Notes under the pieces: generated by a model | What the model was told of the DNA's origin: nothing | The model's database searches: none | Seen by the model: only the letters and a program-made list of their open reading frames with translations | Assembly (NCBI GenBank): GCA_022113835.1 | Contig: JAILWY010000025.1 | Span: forward strand, 2,356,001-2,420,000 | DNA from: Atopsyche davidsoni | Taxonomy: Eukaryota > Arthropoda > Insecta > Trichoptera > Hydrobiosidae | Direction of reading: 5' to 3' | Length of the DNA: 64,000 bases | Program-made: the position numbers and the translations under genes | Shown here: piece by piece, positions 1-9,836 of the stretch | Numbering within the stretch: position 1 is the first letter of the stretch | How the letters are laid out: each line of letters opens with the position of its first letter

Positions 1-180
1 GGAAAGCGTTTAATTCTCGCCTCGTCTCCTCGCTGCGCCCACCCCACTCTCCCCTCGCAGCCGGCTGCACTTCCTTCGGGCCTTGCATCAGCTGATCGCA
101 AAGTAGAACGCGTACGTCCAATACGGACAGGCGTGATCGGACACTTCTTGCAATCGAATCAACGCGAATTGTTGATTTTG
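1..180. other. GC- and CpG-rich segment at window edge, possible promoter or exon edge
   Basis: The first 180 bases are clearly richer in G+C and CpG than the AT-rich DNA that follows. A pyrimidine-rich run ending in CTCGCAG near base 60 would fit a splice acceptor, but no long frame follows it. The window edge cuts the segment, so I cannot tell promoter, exon or repeat apart. Confidence 0.2.
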
Positions 181-252
181 ATCGTCGATTATTTATTTGA
201 ATTGATGCATGTCTGTTTTTTGGATTGGACGTCAATCATATGCGTATTTATT

Positions 253-457
253 ACTAATATGATTAGGCACATTAGTGCATAGATGATTTTAAGAAACTCT
301 CAGAAAAATATCATCGTGATTTGTGTGGGATTTGAACCCACATCCCCTGGTTTACATGGCCGGTGTACTAACGCTTGTACTAACGAATCACTTCCGTTTA
401 TCGAGAATTTTTAACAATTATACTCTACATATGAACCAATGTGCCCAGGCCAACCCG
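253..457 (-). mobile_element. tRNA-Thr-like MITE, copy A
   Basis: This is the first of four copies of a roughly 205-216-bp element (others at 546-761, 56270-56479 and 56655-56864). The left end reads ACTAATATGATTAGGCACAT and the right end is an imperfect inverted partner containing ATGTGCCCAGGCCAACC. The core, on the minus strand, is a tRNA-like sequence at 315-391. I infer a non-autonomous element mobilised either as a MITE or as a tRNA-derived SINE. No coding capacity is present. Confidence 0.7.
315..391 (-). other. tRNA-Thr(UGU)-like core, copy A
   Basis: Read on the minus strand, this holds a D arm with stem GTAC/GTAC. The anticodon arm has the 7-nt loop CATGTAA (candidate anticodon TGT, with A in place of the usual T33). 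The T arm pairs GTGGG with CCCAC around the loop TTCAAAT. The B-box GGTTCAAATCC is intact. The acceptor stem can pair over 9 positions rather than 7. This copy has AACCAGG where other copies have AGCCAGG. Confidence 0.55.
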
Positions 458-545
458 TAATAGGTAATAAATACGCACCTGATTGACGTTTAATCAAAAA
501 ATAGACAAATGCGTAAGTATTACTTATTACAGGTTTATATTATTT

Positions 546-761
546 ACTAATATAGTTAGGCACATTACTTCACACATAGAAGATGATTTAAAGAAATATC
601 ATCGTGATTTGTGTGGGATTTGAACCCACATCCCCTGGCTTACATGGCCGGTGTACTGACCCTTGTACTAACGAACCACATCCATTAATCGAGAATTTTT
701 AACAATCATACTCTACATAAAATTCTTCAATGTGTGAACTAATGTGCCTAATTATATTAGT
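546..761 (-). mobile_element. tRNA-Thr-like MITE, copy B (best inverted ends)
   Basis: This copy has the clearest termini. The left end begins ACTAATATAGTTAGGCACAT and the right end is its near-exact reverse complement, ending ATGTGCCTAATTATATTAGT. The inverted ends span about 35 bp, including a CACACAT..GAAGA inner part. The tRNA-like core lies at 603-679 on the minus strand. Terminal inverted repeats on a tRNA-like body are unusual: ordinary tRNA SINEs have no inverted ends. It is in direct orientation to copy A, about 90 bp away. Confidence 0.75.
603..679 (-). other. tRNA-Thr-like core, copy B
   Basis: It has the same fold as copy A: CATGTAA anticodon loop, 5-bp T stem, intact B-box. One change in the acceptor stem (GTGGTTCGT instead of GTGATTCGT) weakens pairing slightly. 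It is not called a functional tRNA because position 33 is not T and the acceptor is too long. Confidence 0.5.
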
Positions 762-1200
762 ATTCAAATAAAAAAATATTTTAATTGATTTTAATATAAC
801 TAACAGCAAATCTCCAAACTGTTATTTGATCTATTATGGTTTTGATGATTATATTGCAACAAATATAAGTATACCTTATTGTGATATTTTTTAATATATA
901 TTACATGAAGACTACTGTTTAACGTATTTAGAAATAATTTGGTTAATTATTATAGATCATGAAGATAAAAATAATATCGATTCAGTATTATATTTTTATG
1001 TTTTCGTCTTGTTTGTCTCATTACTTGCACACGGAGATCATATCGTATATATATATATATATGTATATAATTTTAGGCGACAAAAGCAAAGGTTGAGATT
1101 ATGATAATATTAAACCGGGCCAAAAATAATAATTGCGTAACATTGTGTAAGCAAGACTCACGACTCATGAAAAACTAGTTATTGTAAATTACGTGATGAG
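762..1200. other. AT-rich anonymous stretch
   Basis: This stretch is AT-rich with a short (TA)n run near 1046-1062. I see no protein, RNA or transposon signal. Confidence 0.6.
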
Positions 1201-1224
1201 GTAAACAGAACGAGAGTGATTGGG

Positions 1225-1400
1225 AGAAAGTGTGACGTCACAGCAGGCTGCCCCGCTCTCCGCAGCCTCCACCCGATACCCTCCACACTTGGGGAAACTA
1301 CAGTGGCGTAGAGTGGATTCTTCTTCTTCGAGTGCCTCTCCTCAGAGGAACTTATCGACCATTTCACTGAACACACATGCTAAATCTGAGCTATTTTACA
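1225..1400 (+). repeat. CRE-containing GC-rich patch plus fragment of the CTC-head dispersed retroposon
   Basis: The palindrome TGACGTCA sits at about 1231-1238 in a short GC-rich patch. From about 1318 the sequence matches the head of the dispersed family described at 34145-34560 (AGTGCCTCTCCTCAGAGG, then a stretch resembling ACCATTTCACTGAACA). Only the first 70 bp or so of that family is present. The two short open frames here are shadows of the repeat. Confidence 0.55.
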
Positions 1401-1411
1401 TATTCGACTGA

Positions 1412-3215
1412 CGTATATTTCGTTAAGTTTCCTCATTTTATTCCCCGTTTTTTCTTAATTTTTTTTCTGGAGTATCAGCCGCAGTAGCTGTCTTTAGTAT
1501 CCAGGCTTTAAGGCAGTTGCTCCCAGCCTTTAACTAGCGAAATCGTGTCATTTAATTAGTTTAATTGTCACTTTATTTTTCTATATCGAAAGTTTATTTT
1601 TTTACAGAGTATTTAAAAAACTATAAATTATATTTATCTATTTTTTATTATTTAGTTAACGTCCATTTTCAGGATAAAATAAAATCTTGAAGATGTTGAA
1701 AAATTGGATAAAATGACGACTTTTCAAAACCAAAGTTTGTTAAAAAAATTTTTTTTTTTTAATTTTTAAATAATAAGACGTACATGGTTTATATTTAACC
1801 TTTTAATTCAAATTGAAAAAAAGACTTTTAAATGTTTAGGATTCTTGGAAAATGTACCGGACCAATCTCCAAATTCCTACACTTCAATCGGAAAAACACA
1901 TATTTATCATATTAATAGTAAATTTATAAGAAATAAAAATATATTGTGTTTGGAAAAAGGGATGTATCAAACTTTTTGCATTTAAATATTTTTGATTGGT
2001 GCAGTCCATTTTTCGCAAAACGGACTAGAAAATGATCAAAAAAACTGAGACAATATAGCATTTGGTGAGTCTCTAGCGAGTTTTTAATGGCACATAAAAC
2101 TTTTCTCAAGTTGTTAAATATACTACGTTCTGTCTTATTCCTCACTTGTATATATTTTTTTAAAGATATATTTGCACATACTATATAAAATATATAATAC
2201 AAAAAAGTATATATTATTTTACACAATGCAAGCACATATATATTGATTGATATGAGCAGAGCGATCGTAAAAAAACAGTTGTTTAATGCTACCATTAATA
2301 TTTTTAATACAATTTTAAACAGTCTAAAAGTATAACAGGTTTTGAAAGTAAAAAAATTGACAAGTAGTGCAAACAACAGCCTTGATTTTTTGTCTCGTTT
2401 ATTGAGGAAAATATATTTAAAATATATGTAATGTATATAAAAAAAATTGCACTTCTTTTCTCGTGTGCAAGATGAATATAAATGTTTCTCAGTTCCATTC
2501 TGGTAGTGGTTAAATATGACTTAGACATTATTCCACCAAAAACTCCGGACCTCAGAATAAATTGGCCTCATCATCTCATGATGCTCATTACGTGACGCCA
2601 GTAACCTTAGGTGACTTCTGTTGACCTTGGAGATACTTAAAAATGCGGATATATATGGTTTTATTATAATTAGTGATAAGTTCATAATATAGCAGGTTAT
2701 ACAAGCAGCGATAAAAATTTCCAATTGCGTCCCTTTTTTGAGTGCTTTTATAGTTTTGCACAAGTAAATGATATTGAAAATATTTATGAACAAAACGTTT
2801 ATCTTGTTGCATCAATATTTGAAGGGATCTTAGGTTCAATATAAATAATTATACGAGTCCTTCATGTTCCTACAAAAAGCTGTCTTGTTTTTAACTTCAA
2901 GAAATGGCTTGGATAAATGACTCAGACACGTGTCCTCAGGCCGCCTTTTTGCTGCTGATTGTTGGCTATGCAGGAATCATTTTAACATTGTATAAACTTG
3001 AGAGGGTATTGCCTTAATAAGATATGCAAAATTTTATTTTGGTAAATAATTAATAAAAAAAATATTTTTTCCTGTATTGGTTAATGAATAAATATTTATA
3101 CAATATCTTCTCATGAGAATAAAGTACATAAAAAAAACAGGTCGATCAGTGATCGTTCATTGTCTCGTTTGCAGGCAATCCGACGTTCAACGAACTCCGC
3201 ACAATGCTGTGAACC
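1412..3215. other. AT-rich anonymous stretch
   Basis: Poly-A/T tracts and low-complexity AT dominate. Minus-strand open frames of 74 to 150 codons between 1924 and 2839 consist of F, I, L, K, N and Y, as expected by chance in AT-rich DNA. I recognise no family and no splice structure. Confidence 0.6.
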
Positions 3216-3223
3216 GTCCTGAC

Positions 3224-3663
3224 CAGTGCTTCTCAAAGTGGTCCCTACGAACCCCAGGGGGTTCCTGGGATCATTTAGGGGGTCCTTAGAAAATTAAAAT
3301 CGATTTGGGGGTCCCTGAACAACGTCAGGGGGTCCGCGCAAGGTTTAATGTAAAATAAAAAATTGTGACACATTTTTATTAATATGGAAGTTAAAATAAA
3401 TAACAATGAATACATTATTAGCGATTTTTACGTTCTAGGTAAAATATAAATAAAGACAGGTGCATAAAATACAAGTAATAACAAGCATCGAGGTGAGTCT
3501 GGTAGGTTAATAAAGTCGATAATTGCACCAACTAGTCTATAATATGAATTTATGTAGTTTTTCACCCAGGGTCTGTAGGCAAGTTTTGACTATGAAAGGG
3601 GGTCCGTGGGCAAGTTTGACTATGAAAAGGGGTCCGTGGGCCAAAAGAGTTTGAGAGCCACTG
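3224..3663 (+). mobile_element. Non-autonomous hAT MITE (440 bp) with 8-bp target duplication
   Basis: The ends are CAGTGCTTCTCAAA and TTTGAGAGCCACTG, inverted repeats of the hAT type (12 of 14 positions match). The flanks GTCCTGAC (3216-3223) and GTCCTGTC (3664-3671) form an 8-bp target duplication with one mismatch, diagnostic of hAT insertion. The interior is non-coding and holds repeated GGGGGTCC-type blocks near both ends. A second copy lies inverted at 59696-60133. Confidence 0.85.
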
Positions 3664-4140
3664 GTCCTGTCGAACACTTCATCACCGTCCCAGTGGCGCA
3701 CCCACAACTTTGCCACAAGGGGAGGTCCCCGATTTACCACCCTTTATCAAATATATCTCATCTTATTTTGAGCTCATCTTCTTCAGAACATACTATATGA
3801 CTCTTCATGGCTTCTTTGGGAAAAAATGGTGTAGTGTAGGGGATCCTCGGGTCTTTCTAAACCGCAGTTTTATACTTGAAAGGTCTGTGTATTGCTGCTG
3901 CCCGATAGCATTACCATACAAATCTGGTATTCATTCTGCAGTAGACTGCATAAACATTACCAGGACCCCCCCTCCAACTTTAAAAGGTACTTCCAGAGCT
4001 CTGGCGTTTATATCTGATGCAGAAATAATAGCAGGAGCCCCCTTAGTACTTCCAGAGTACATTCCTCTACAATCATTCCAAGTCTACTACTCCATTACCG
4101 ATCCTTTACACACGTTCATGGTACAGAATGACAGAGGCTT
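3664..4140 (+). repeat. Segment shared with 59.5 kb, followed by dispersed retroposon copy
   Basis: Positions 3664-3830 recur inverted at about 59520-59695, next to the other hAT MITE copy, so the two loci share more than the MITE. From about 3790 the sequence continues as the dispersed family: CATGGCTTC, then blocks around ACCGCAGTTTTATACTTGA, TTCTGCAGTAGACTGCA and GATCCTTTACACACG. A 199-codon plus frame (3710-4309) reads through it. It resembles no known protein and I treat it as a chance frame. Confidence 0.6.
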
Positions 4141-4144
4141 TTAT

Positions 4145-4845
4145 AATTATTTTATAATTGATTTAAATATGTGCACTTTCCTCATCGCCCCCTTATCCAG
4201 GTACGCCACTGTGTTAATTTTCACGTTTGTTTGTTTGCAATATATATTTATATTTTATATATTTATCTTTGTCTTTGGGAGTCGTTATTCTCGGAATATA
4301 TACCTTTGAGTTGTGAGTACACAATTAAGCAGCGTATTTCCAAAAGCAACTTATTCTTAAGCTGAATAAACACAACGTTTCCCTGAAGCATGCATTGATT
4401 ATTTATTTTTTTAATACAGGCAATAATAAAAAGGAATTGAAATATTCATGGCATGTAAATTTTGTTACCTGCGATCAAACGCAGAGCTCAGTGATACTCA
4501 TAGAGGAGCGCTCGCGCGGAAAATAAAACGCGGCACAACACCCAAGAACGCAGTGCATTAATCATTACGCTATTCGTGCTTGTCGATAGCGTAGTCTTTT
4601 TCATAACAGAGATGCGTGTTGTCTGCTGAGCTGCATACAATGCTGAAGAAAGTGAAGCCTCCGCCGTCCTCTGACATAACCCCGCCTGCTGAATATTTCT
4701 TCACGACTTCAGTTCCAGATGCCAAGTCTACCGGAGCGCATTACGCTGAAGTTTTTTTATTATTATTTTTTCCTTAACGTATAGTAAAAACCAGAAGTTT
4801 ACAAGCATTAGCCGGCAGAACACTTTTATTATACATGCATATACC
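4145..4845. other. Intergenic stretch, no gene seen
   Basis: AT-rich DNA with a more balanced part at 4480-4740. No frame, RNA or repeat is recognised. The balanced part could be conserved non-coding DNA, but sequence alone cannot show this. Confidence 0.5.
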
Positions 4846-5029
4846 AGGGGTGCACAAACTTTTGATCACTACATACAATCTGTTTTTTGTATGTGTTGAG
4901 TCATTGGTTCCGCTCTGCAAGGGGTCGATGACAGCGAAAAATTAAATTGGCGGTCCACGAACTGTTAATGGGGGTCTACGAGAGTGGATCCCATTTAAGC
5001 AGGTCATCACCAAAACAGTGGATTATCAA

Positions 5030-5371
5030 TCCATACGGTGACATTGAAGAAACGGAAGTCATACTACAAGAAGAACTGATCGGAATAAACACTTATGAAT
5101 AACTAAAGGTGCAGTTTAGAAAGGGATATCAGCAATTTTGGTTTCAGAGAGACATACCTGCTATTTATCCTGCATTATGGACTATCGCAAGAAGGTTTTT
5201 GATAGCTTTACCATCTTCATTCCTCGTGGAAAGGGGTTTCAGTGCGGTTGCCATTCTTCCTACAAAAAAATAAATAGATTGGAAATCACTGGGCGAGGAG
5301 ATTTAAAGTTTAATCTGACTTATTTGAAGCCAAATATTGAAAGTTTCCTATCAAAACATCCCTCCCATTAA
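5030..5371 (+). pseudogene. hAT transposase C-terminal dimerisation domain, frameshifted
   Basis: In one frame about 5160-5272 reads ALWTIARRFLIALPSSFLVE, then RGFSAVAILPTKK and a stop. In a second frame 5276-5371 reads NRLEITGRGDLKFNLTYLKP, then NIESFLSKHPSH and a stop. Together these match the C-terminal dimerisation region of hAT transposases of the ZBED/SCAND3-like group, which keeps the RG[FY]S core and an N-R-L-x-x-x-x-R-G-D-L segment. The break falls at the A-run near 5268. The DNA-binding BED finger and catalytic core are absent. The gene is dead. Confidence 0.75.
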
Positions 5372-5423
5372 AAGTATTGATTTTTTTTAGTGAATGTTAC
5401 TATATTTGCATTTTGTGTGGTAT

Positions 5424-5512
5424 ACAGTAAAACCTCGATATAACGAACCCCTGTTTAACGGATTTCGGGTATAACGGACGAAAAATCCGGTCAAATGTAA
5501 AAATTCAATATA
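5424..5512. mobile_element. pogo/Tigger-like terminal fragment
   Basis: TACAGTAAAACCTCGATATA begins here and is followed by ACGAACCCCTGTTTAACGGA. The CAGTAAAACCTC[GT]ATATAACG start is typical of Tigger/pogo inverted ends. Only one terminus is visible and no transposase part remains. Confidence 0.5.
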
Positions 5513-5687
5513 AGCAAGGCAGGGAGTCTAGGAAAAACAAGAAAACTCGACAAGGGGTCGACGGGACAAAAAGTTTGGGAACCTATGTGTTAAATGATCA
5601 TATGAAAAGTAATAATTTAAAGCATAAAAACATTTTTGGCTACCCCTGCTATATACGGTGCTGATATAAGTTTGCAGGGGCATACAT

Positions 5688-5765
5688 CAAAGCAACGTGG
5701 TCTAGGGATAGCGCTCTTGATAACTATGAGGTCTAGGGCTTGAATCCAGATTAAGCAATACATTT
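5688..5765 (+). repeat. tRNA-derived SINE head
   Basis: An A-box-like TGGTCTAGGGATAGC is followed about 30 bp later by a B-box-like GGCTTGAATCC, then AAGCAATAC. The same order and tail start occur at 22319-22400. This fits a Pol III-promoted SINE derived from a tRNA. No poly-A tail is obvious. Confidence 0.5.
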
Positions 5766-5769
5766 TACA

Positions 5770-6090
5770 CTGTTATAAAATATATTGGCTTATAAGCAAA
5801 AAATCAATATATATATTCTTTAATTTTATCAAGTACTAGAATTATATATTTTTTTCAGATTTAAATATAAAGTAAGAATTATAGTTTATAACTAAAATTA
5901 ATAAATAAATAACACAAAAATACCATGATAGAACAATTTATTAATAAATATTAGGTAAATTAAACATACACAATTTACTATAACACGTAAAATGAAATTT
6001 TATAACAATTGCCCCTATAACATTTAATTGTGAATAATGAAAAAATATACATTTTAAATATATTTATATACAATTGAAAATGTGGGCAGC
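5770..6090. other. AT-rich anonymous stretch
   Basis: Very AT-rich. No coding or repeat signal seen. Confidence 0.6.
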
Positions 6091-6109
6091 AAGGGCTGGC
6101 AATCGTAAA

Positions 6110-6790
6110 GATGCGATGTGGGATGGCGCCATGGTCAGGCATCCTGAAGTTGAGACGTCAAGAGGCACCAAGGGCAAGCGTCCTGGAGAAGGATGGGCAG
6201 GAACCATAAATGGCAGTTAAAAAGCGACGCAACTATAACGAAAAAAGAAATGAATGAAAACGAAAAAAATTAAATTAAAAATAAATATAAAAAAATAAAT
6301 TAAAAATACCTGAAGTAGAGACGTCAGGCATCCTGCAGTGGTAAGTTTTATAAACAGCAAGGGCAGGCAACCATAAAGATGCGATGTGGGGTGGCGGCAT
6401 GGTCAGGCATCCTGAAGTTGTGACGTCAGGTGGCAGCAAAGGCAGGCGTCCTGGAGTAGGATGGGCTGGAAGCAACAATGATAAGAATTAGTAATTAATG
6501 GAAACAGAAAACACAAAAATGAAAGAAAATGGGAGACAAAATGGAACGATACTAATACGGATCGATACAAAACGAAATGGACGCGGGACGGCGGCAGGCT
6601 CAGGCATCCTGATGTTGAGACGTCAGGTGGCCGCAAGGGCAGGCGTCCTTGTGTAGGACGGGCTGGAAGAAACAATAATAAGAATTAGTAATTAAAGGAA
6701 ACAGAAAACACATCCTGATGTTGAGACGTCAATGAGACGACAATGGTAAGAATTAGAATAGAATGGTAACAGAAAAGACAAAAAGCTTAA
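6110..6790. repeat. Minisatellite with irregular units (GACGTCA...GGCAGGCGTCCTGG)
   Basis: A unit containing GGCATCCTGAAGTTGAGACG, then GTCAGGTGGC.GCAAGGGCAGG and CGTCCTGGAGTAGGATGGGC, recurs near 6130, 6300, 6400, 6600 and 6715. Spacers of about 100-200 bp include AAGAATTAGTAATTAA and GGAAACAGAAAACAC. A diverged unit lies at 6900-6960. Minus-strand open frames here (PxDVTTSGCL-like repeats) are by-products of the array. Confidence 0.7.
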
Positions 6791-6989
6791 AATACAACAG
6801 AAAAATAAACATCAATCGACAAATAAAAGGTCATATATTGCATATATATGCAATATATGAGCTTAGATATTAAATATTTGATTCTGACCGCGATGTAGAT
6901 AACTTGAAGTCGAGACGGATGATTGAAACGTCTAGCGGCTGCGCTGGCAGGCGCCGAACTGCTTAGAAAATCTACGTTCATTTGCTATA

Positions 6990-7370
6990 TTCTTTCTTCT
7001 ATATTCTTCTAAATTCAAATATGCATGAAAGAGCTATAACCTAGTAATTATTTTAATTAATAGGTTTAAATAAATTATTTTGTTAGTTTTTTAATGTAGA
7101 TATTCTATATTTTTTAATAAACGAGATATATGTACAAAAAGTTACAAATTCATCTGATTTTTTTATAACATATTTATATATATTATAATAATTTTTAATA
7201 TTTATCCATTGGTTATTTAGGTTTTTTTATGTCGCGACTCTATGCTCGTTCATTGTTTTTTCTCGGATGGTGAAGCAATTTTCGGCATATACACCGATTA
7301 CTCATTTCTCTTTGCCGGTTTGATCTTCGGTTGTATTTATTGTTGAATCACAAAATATATTAGCGTCAGA
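6990..7370. other. AT-rich anonymous stretch
   Basis: AT-rich, with a more balanced part at 7230-7350. No feature recognised. Confidence 0.5.
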
Positions 7371-7376
7371 GAAAAT

Positions 7377-7432
7377 CTTACTGACCACCATTGACACTGG
7401 CGGTTTCGGGTTCAAATCCATGTGAGGAATTA
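7377..7432 (+). repeat. Possible tRNA-SINE fragment (B-box only)
   Basis: TTTCGGGTTCAAATCCATGT carries a good B-box (GGGTTCAAATCC). No clear A-box precedes it at the proper distance, so this is at most a truncated SINE head. Confidence 0.3.
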
Positions 7433-7539
7433 TGCTCATGTTATAAACTCTCCAGGTTCAATGAAAGTACTTATGCTTCATATCTAATTTTCACGTATGA
7501 AATGGCAATTGATGGATTTGAACAATATTTGTTGTGTCA

Positions 7540-7700
7540 CTGGGATGACGACACCGGAGTAGACTTTGTCACCATTGCGTTCTCAAAATTACGCTTCTTC
7601 TGGACTTTTTCATGATCTCCATATCGCTGAAGTCCTTCTCCAGGTCGCACACGGAGCTCGACCTGCTGCTGCTTCGGCGTTATTTTAGACTTCAAAATTA
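7540..7700 (-). pseudogene. Integrin beta-subunit-like remnant (tentative)
   Basis: On the minus strand one frame reads KSKITPKQQQVELRVRPGE, which resembles the segment just before the beta-A domain of integrin beta subunits (P-x-x-V-x-L-R-x-R-P-G). In the next frame, directly overlapping, the DNA reads DLEKDFSDMEIMKKSRRSV, and in the third frame GDKVYSGVVIPV. These recall, in order, the D-L-E..MKK..F.GF.D.VMP stretch of the beta-A domain. I infer a deleted, frameshifted gene fragment. The match comes from recall of the family, not alignment, and could be coincidence. Confidence 0.3.
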
Positions 7701-7726
7701 ACGAACAATTAACCGTTATCACTTAC

Positions 7727-7758
7727 CGGGCGGCGGCAAGCGGACCAAAGTATTCCCA
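7727..7758 (-). other. Candidate 32-nt micro-exon
   Basis: On the minus strand a pyrimidine-rich TATTTTTTACAG precedes 32 GC-rich bases, followed at once by the strong donor GTAAGTG. Acceptor and donor are both near consensus and the enclosed piece (starting TGGGAATACTTTGG, ending GCCGCCGCCCG) differs in composition from its surroundings. It lies just upstream of the integrin-like remnant. It may be a real micro-exon, or the donor alone may be meaningful. Confidence 0.3.
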
Positions 7759-7764
7759 CTGTAA

Positions 7765-8180
7765 AAAATAGCTTTAAAATAAAAATATCAAAATAAAATT
7801 GTGCTAATAAATTAAACAAATACTAGTTTTATTATAATATGCTTTCATTAATTTTCATATTAATTATTTTTTTTTTTCATTTTAGTTGCTCGTGTAAGTG
7901 CAGCTTTTTAAAAGCGGCTTGCAATATTCATCTATGGAACAATATTGTGGATAAATTTACAGAATCTGTCAGTTCGTTTTTTCTATGAATCTGGTTATAA
8001 ATATATAAAATTGCATAAATTTGAGTGTAGGTTTCAATGCTAGGGTCCCAAGCTTAGGTGGTTGAAGTTTCATCATATAATTTAACACAAAACAGCAAAA
8101 TAATAAATAACATTCGAGAGTGATGCCAAAATAAGGACAATTGAACCTGAATCGTATAAGATTAAGGCAGACTATAAAGC
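7765..8180. other. AT-rich anonymous stretch
   Basis: No coding, RNA or transposon signal is visible. Confidence 0.6.
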
Positions 8181-8185
8181 TGGCT

Positions 8186-8290
8186 ACACACGTAGAGACA
8201 TAACTTGCGGCCGATTTGCAATCAGCTAATAGCGTATTAATATGATATTTTTTTATGGTATAAGAAAAACTAAAGCAAAAAGGACTAAAT
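8186..8290 (+). repeat. Dispersed ACACACG...CTTGCNNCCGATTTGCAAT element
   Basis: GGCTACACACG, then AACTTGCGGCCGATTTGCAA, TCAGCTAATAG and TTTTTTTATGG. Related pieces occur at 32970-33080 (plus), 33776-33822 (minus), 45650-45710, 46838-46880 and 52887-52960. It is a short non-coding family; the class is unknown to me and it is possibly a MITE. Confidence 0.5.
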
Positions 8291-8705
8291 ATATCTCTAG
8301 CTATAATAAGAAGACGTTTAATGAAGATTAAGTTGCATGGTTAATCAATAAAAAAACATGGAAAGTTGCATCCGGTAAAGGTGCATGTTTGGGGATGCTT
8401 CTCAAAACGTAGTTTTGTAAATTTGAACTTGTTTAACTTTGAATGCTGCAAGGATATACCAAATATACCAGAAACCATTATTACCATCTGCCCAAAGACT
8501 GTTCTCAAGCCCATGTGAATCGTGGATATTACAAGAAGGTAATGACCCCAAACACCGATGTCGCCTATTGTGGTTGTTTGTTGTGGTAGAAATAGGTATA
8601 TATCAAGTGCTGGTACGTTTAGTGTTAAGTACATGAACATAATATTTAATACTGTACTATGTTTTTTGACTGTTGCAAATGCAGGAGGAACGGAAACCTT
8701 TTTCA

Positions 8706-8707
<2 letters not shown>

Positions 8708-8774
<67 letters not shown>
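8708..8774. repeat. (TA)n microsatellite
   Basis: Uninterrupted alternating TA apart from one TACA. Open IYIYIY frames here are artefacts. Confidence 0.95.
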
Positions 8775-8775
<1 letters not shown>

Positions 8776-8779
8776 AGAA

Positions 8780-9380
8780 ACAGCGATATATATTTTTCAA
8801 AATTAATTTAATAAGTTTGCTTGACGATTTGAATATTTTATCATCGTTTTATGAGTGATAAGCTGTGAAGCTTAAATATTTTAATTTATTTGCTATTAGA
8901 GATATATATGGTTAAGAAAATGATAATGGAATCGCAATATACACTCATAATACGAGTACATTATTGTTTTTATAATGTTTTTACAGATACATGTAAATAA
9001 TGATTAAAATATCTCACCCCGTTTTAGAGATACGATCAGGCAGCACAAGCAATGAAAGGTGTGTTAAAATTCTGACTTCGTCCCAATTTGCTATTCCCAA
9101 AGCCTCAATTAAAATTTTACTCAAATGTTTTTTTAAACTAAAGTACGGGAAAATGCAATACGTATTTAAATTTATTTCTGGTTTCATAAAAAAAATAATA
9201 GGAATTTCCTAGAAATTATCCTTTATATAAAATAATGTGCCAGCTCTGTTGCCTGGTTGTATTTCTAAAACATTGAAATGAACAAAAAGCAATTGCATAA
9301 AACACAGAATTCAAATTTCATTCAGTCTTCAACTTGTTATTTTATGTACCCATAACAGTTTACCCGAAGCAATTTATTGT
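8780..9380. other. AT-rich anonymous stretch
   Basis: A 70-codon frame at 9000-9212 has no recognisable features. No repeat identified. Confidence 0.5.
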
Positions 9381-9479
9381 ATACTAGCGGATACCCGGCA
9401 CGTTCTACTGCGCTAAATAAAGAAAAAGAATACTTTTTTTATTTGTTCGTAAATTTTGTTTATTTATTAACATTTTATC

Positions 9480-9690
9480 TTAATGCTAGCGGATATATTG
9501 AGTTTTTTCGGTAGGTGTGTAAACATAAAGTCATTTCGGCGTTCCAACTCTAAACGCAACATAACAGGAATTTTGCGAAAAACAGGAATTTTCTATGTTC
9601 AAACCAGCAATACTTAGCGATTGGCCGTGAGCCTTGTTGATAGTTATCATAACAGCACAATTTAGGTGGATCTAAGTTGCGAATGAGCAT
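9480..9690 (-). pseudogene. Helitron PIF1-like helicase C-terminal fragment
   Basis: The minus strand encodes NLDPPKL directly followed by NCAVMITINKAHGQSLSIAG, then LNIENSCFSQNSCYVAFRVG and TPK, a stop, and LYVYTPTEKTQYIR. This is the end of a PIF1-type helicase, with the TINKAQGQSL helicase motif and the L-Y-V-A-x-S-R-V-x-x-P motif near the C-terminus. Between PPKL and the TINKA motif a block usual in the family is missing, and a stop interrupts the tail. It lies upstream of the Helitron 3' end, as expected. Confidence 0.8.
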
Positions 9691-9836
9691 CTATGGTGAA
9701 CCAACTTTTCATAGTTTCGATTTGAAAGCTCAAACACTGCCATATCACTGCCTTTGCTAACATATTTGCATATGTCCTTGCATATGAATTTCACGAAGTT
9801 GCAGTATTCCACATTGATATATGATTGAAATGTTTT

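Larger units (their letters stand above)
4846..5594 (+). mobile_element. Decayed hAT transposon remnant
   Basis: The left end (CAGGGGTGCACAAACTTTTG, just inside 4846) and the right end (AAAGTTTGGGAACCT near 5578) form imperfect inverted repeats of the common hAT CAGGGGTTCCCAAACT type. A transposase C-terminus lies between them (5030-5371). A pogo/Tigger-like terminus sits inside the 3' part (5424-5512), so the element is nested and deleted. No target duplication is evident. Confidence 0.6.

Noticed and set aside
315..391. Functional tRNA-Thr gene
   Set aside because: Position 33 is A instead of T, the acceptor pairs over nine positions, and the body is repeated with shared flanks in four copies.
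253..761. CRISPR-like direct repeats
   Set aside because: Two transposon copies with about 90 bp between; repeat unit far too long and the genome is eukaryotic.
1924..2839. Overlapping minus frames as small membrane proteins
   Set aside because: F, I, L, K, N, Y composition expected by chance in AT-rich DNA; no starts, signals or neighbours support them.
3710..4309. 199-codon plus frame as a gene
   Set aside because: It runs across the dispersed retroposon and AT-rich flank; no domain, splice site or conserved composition.
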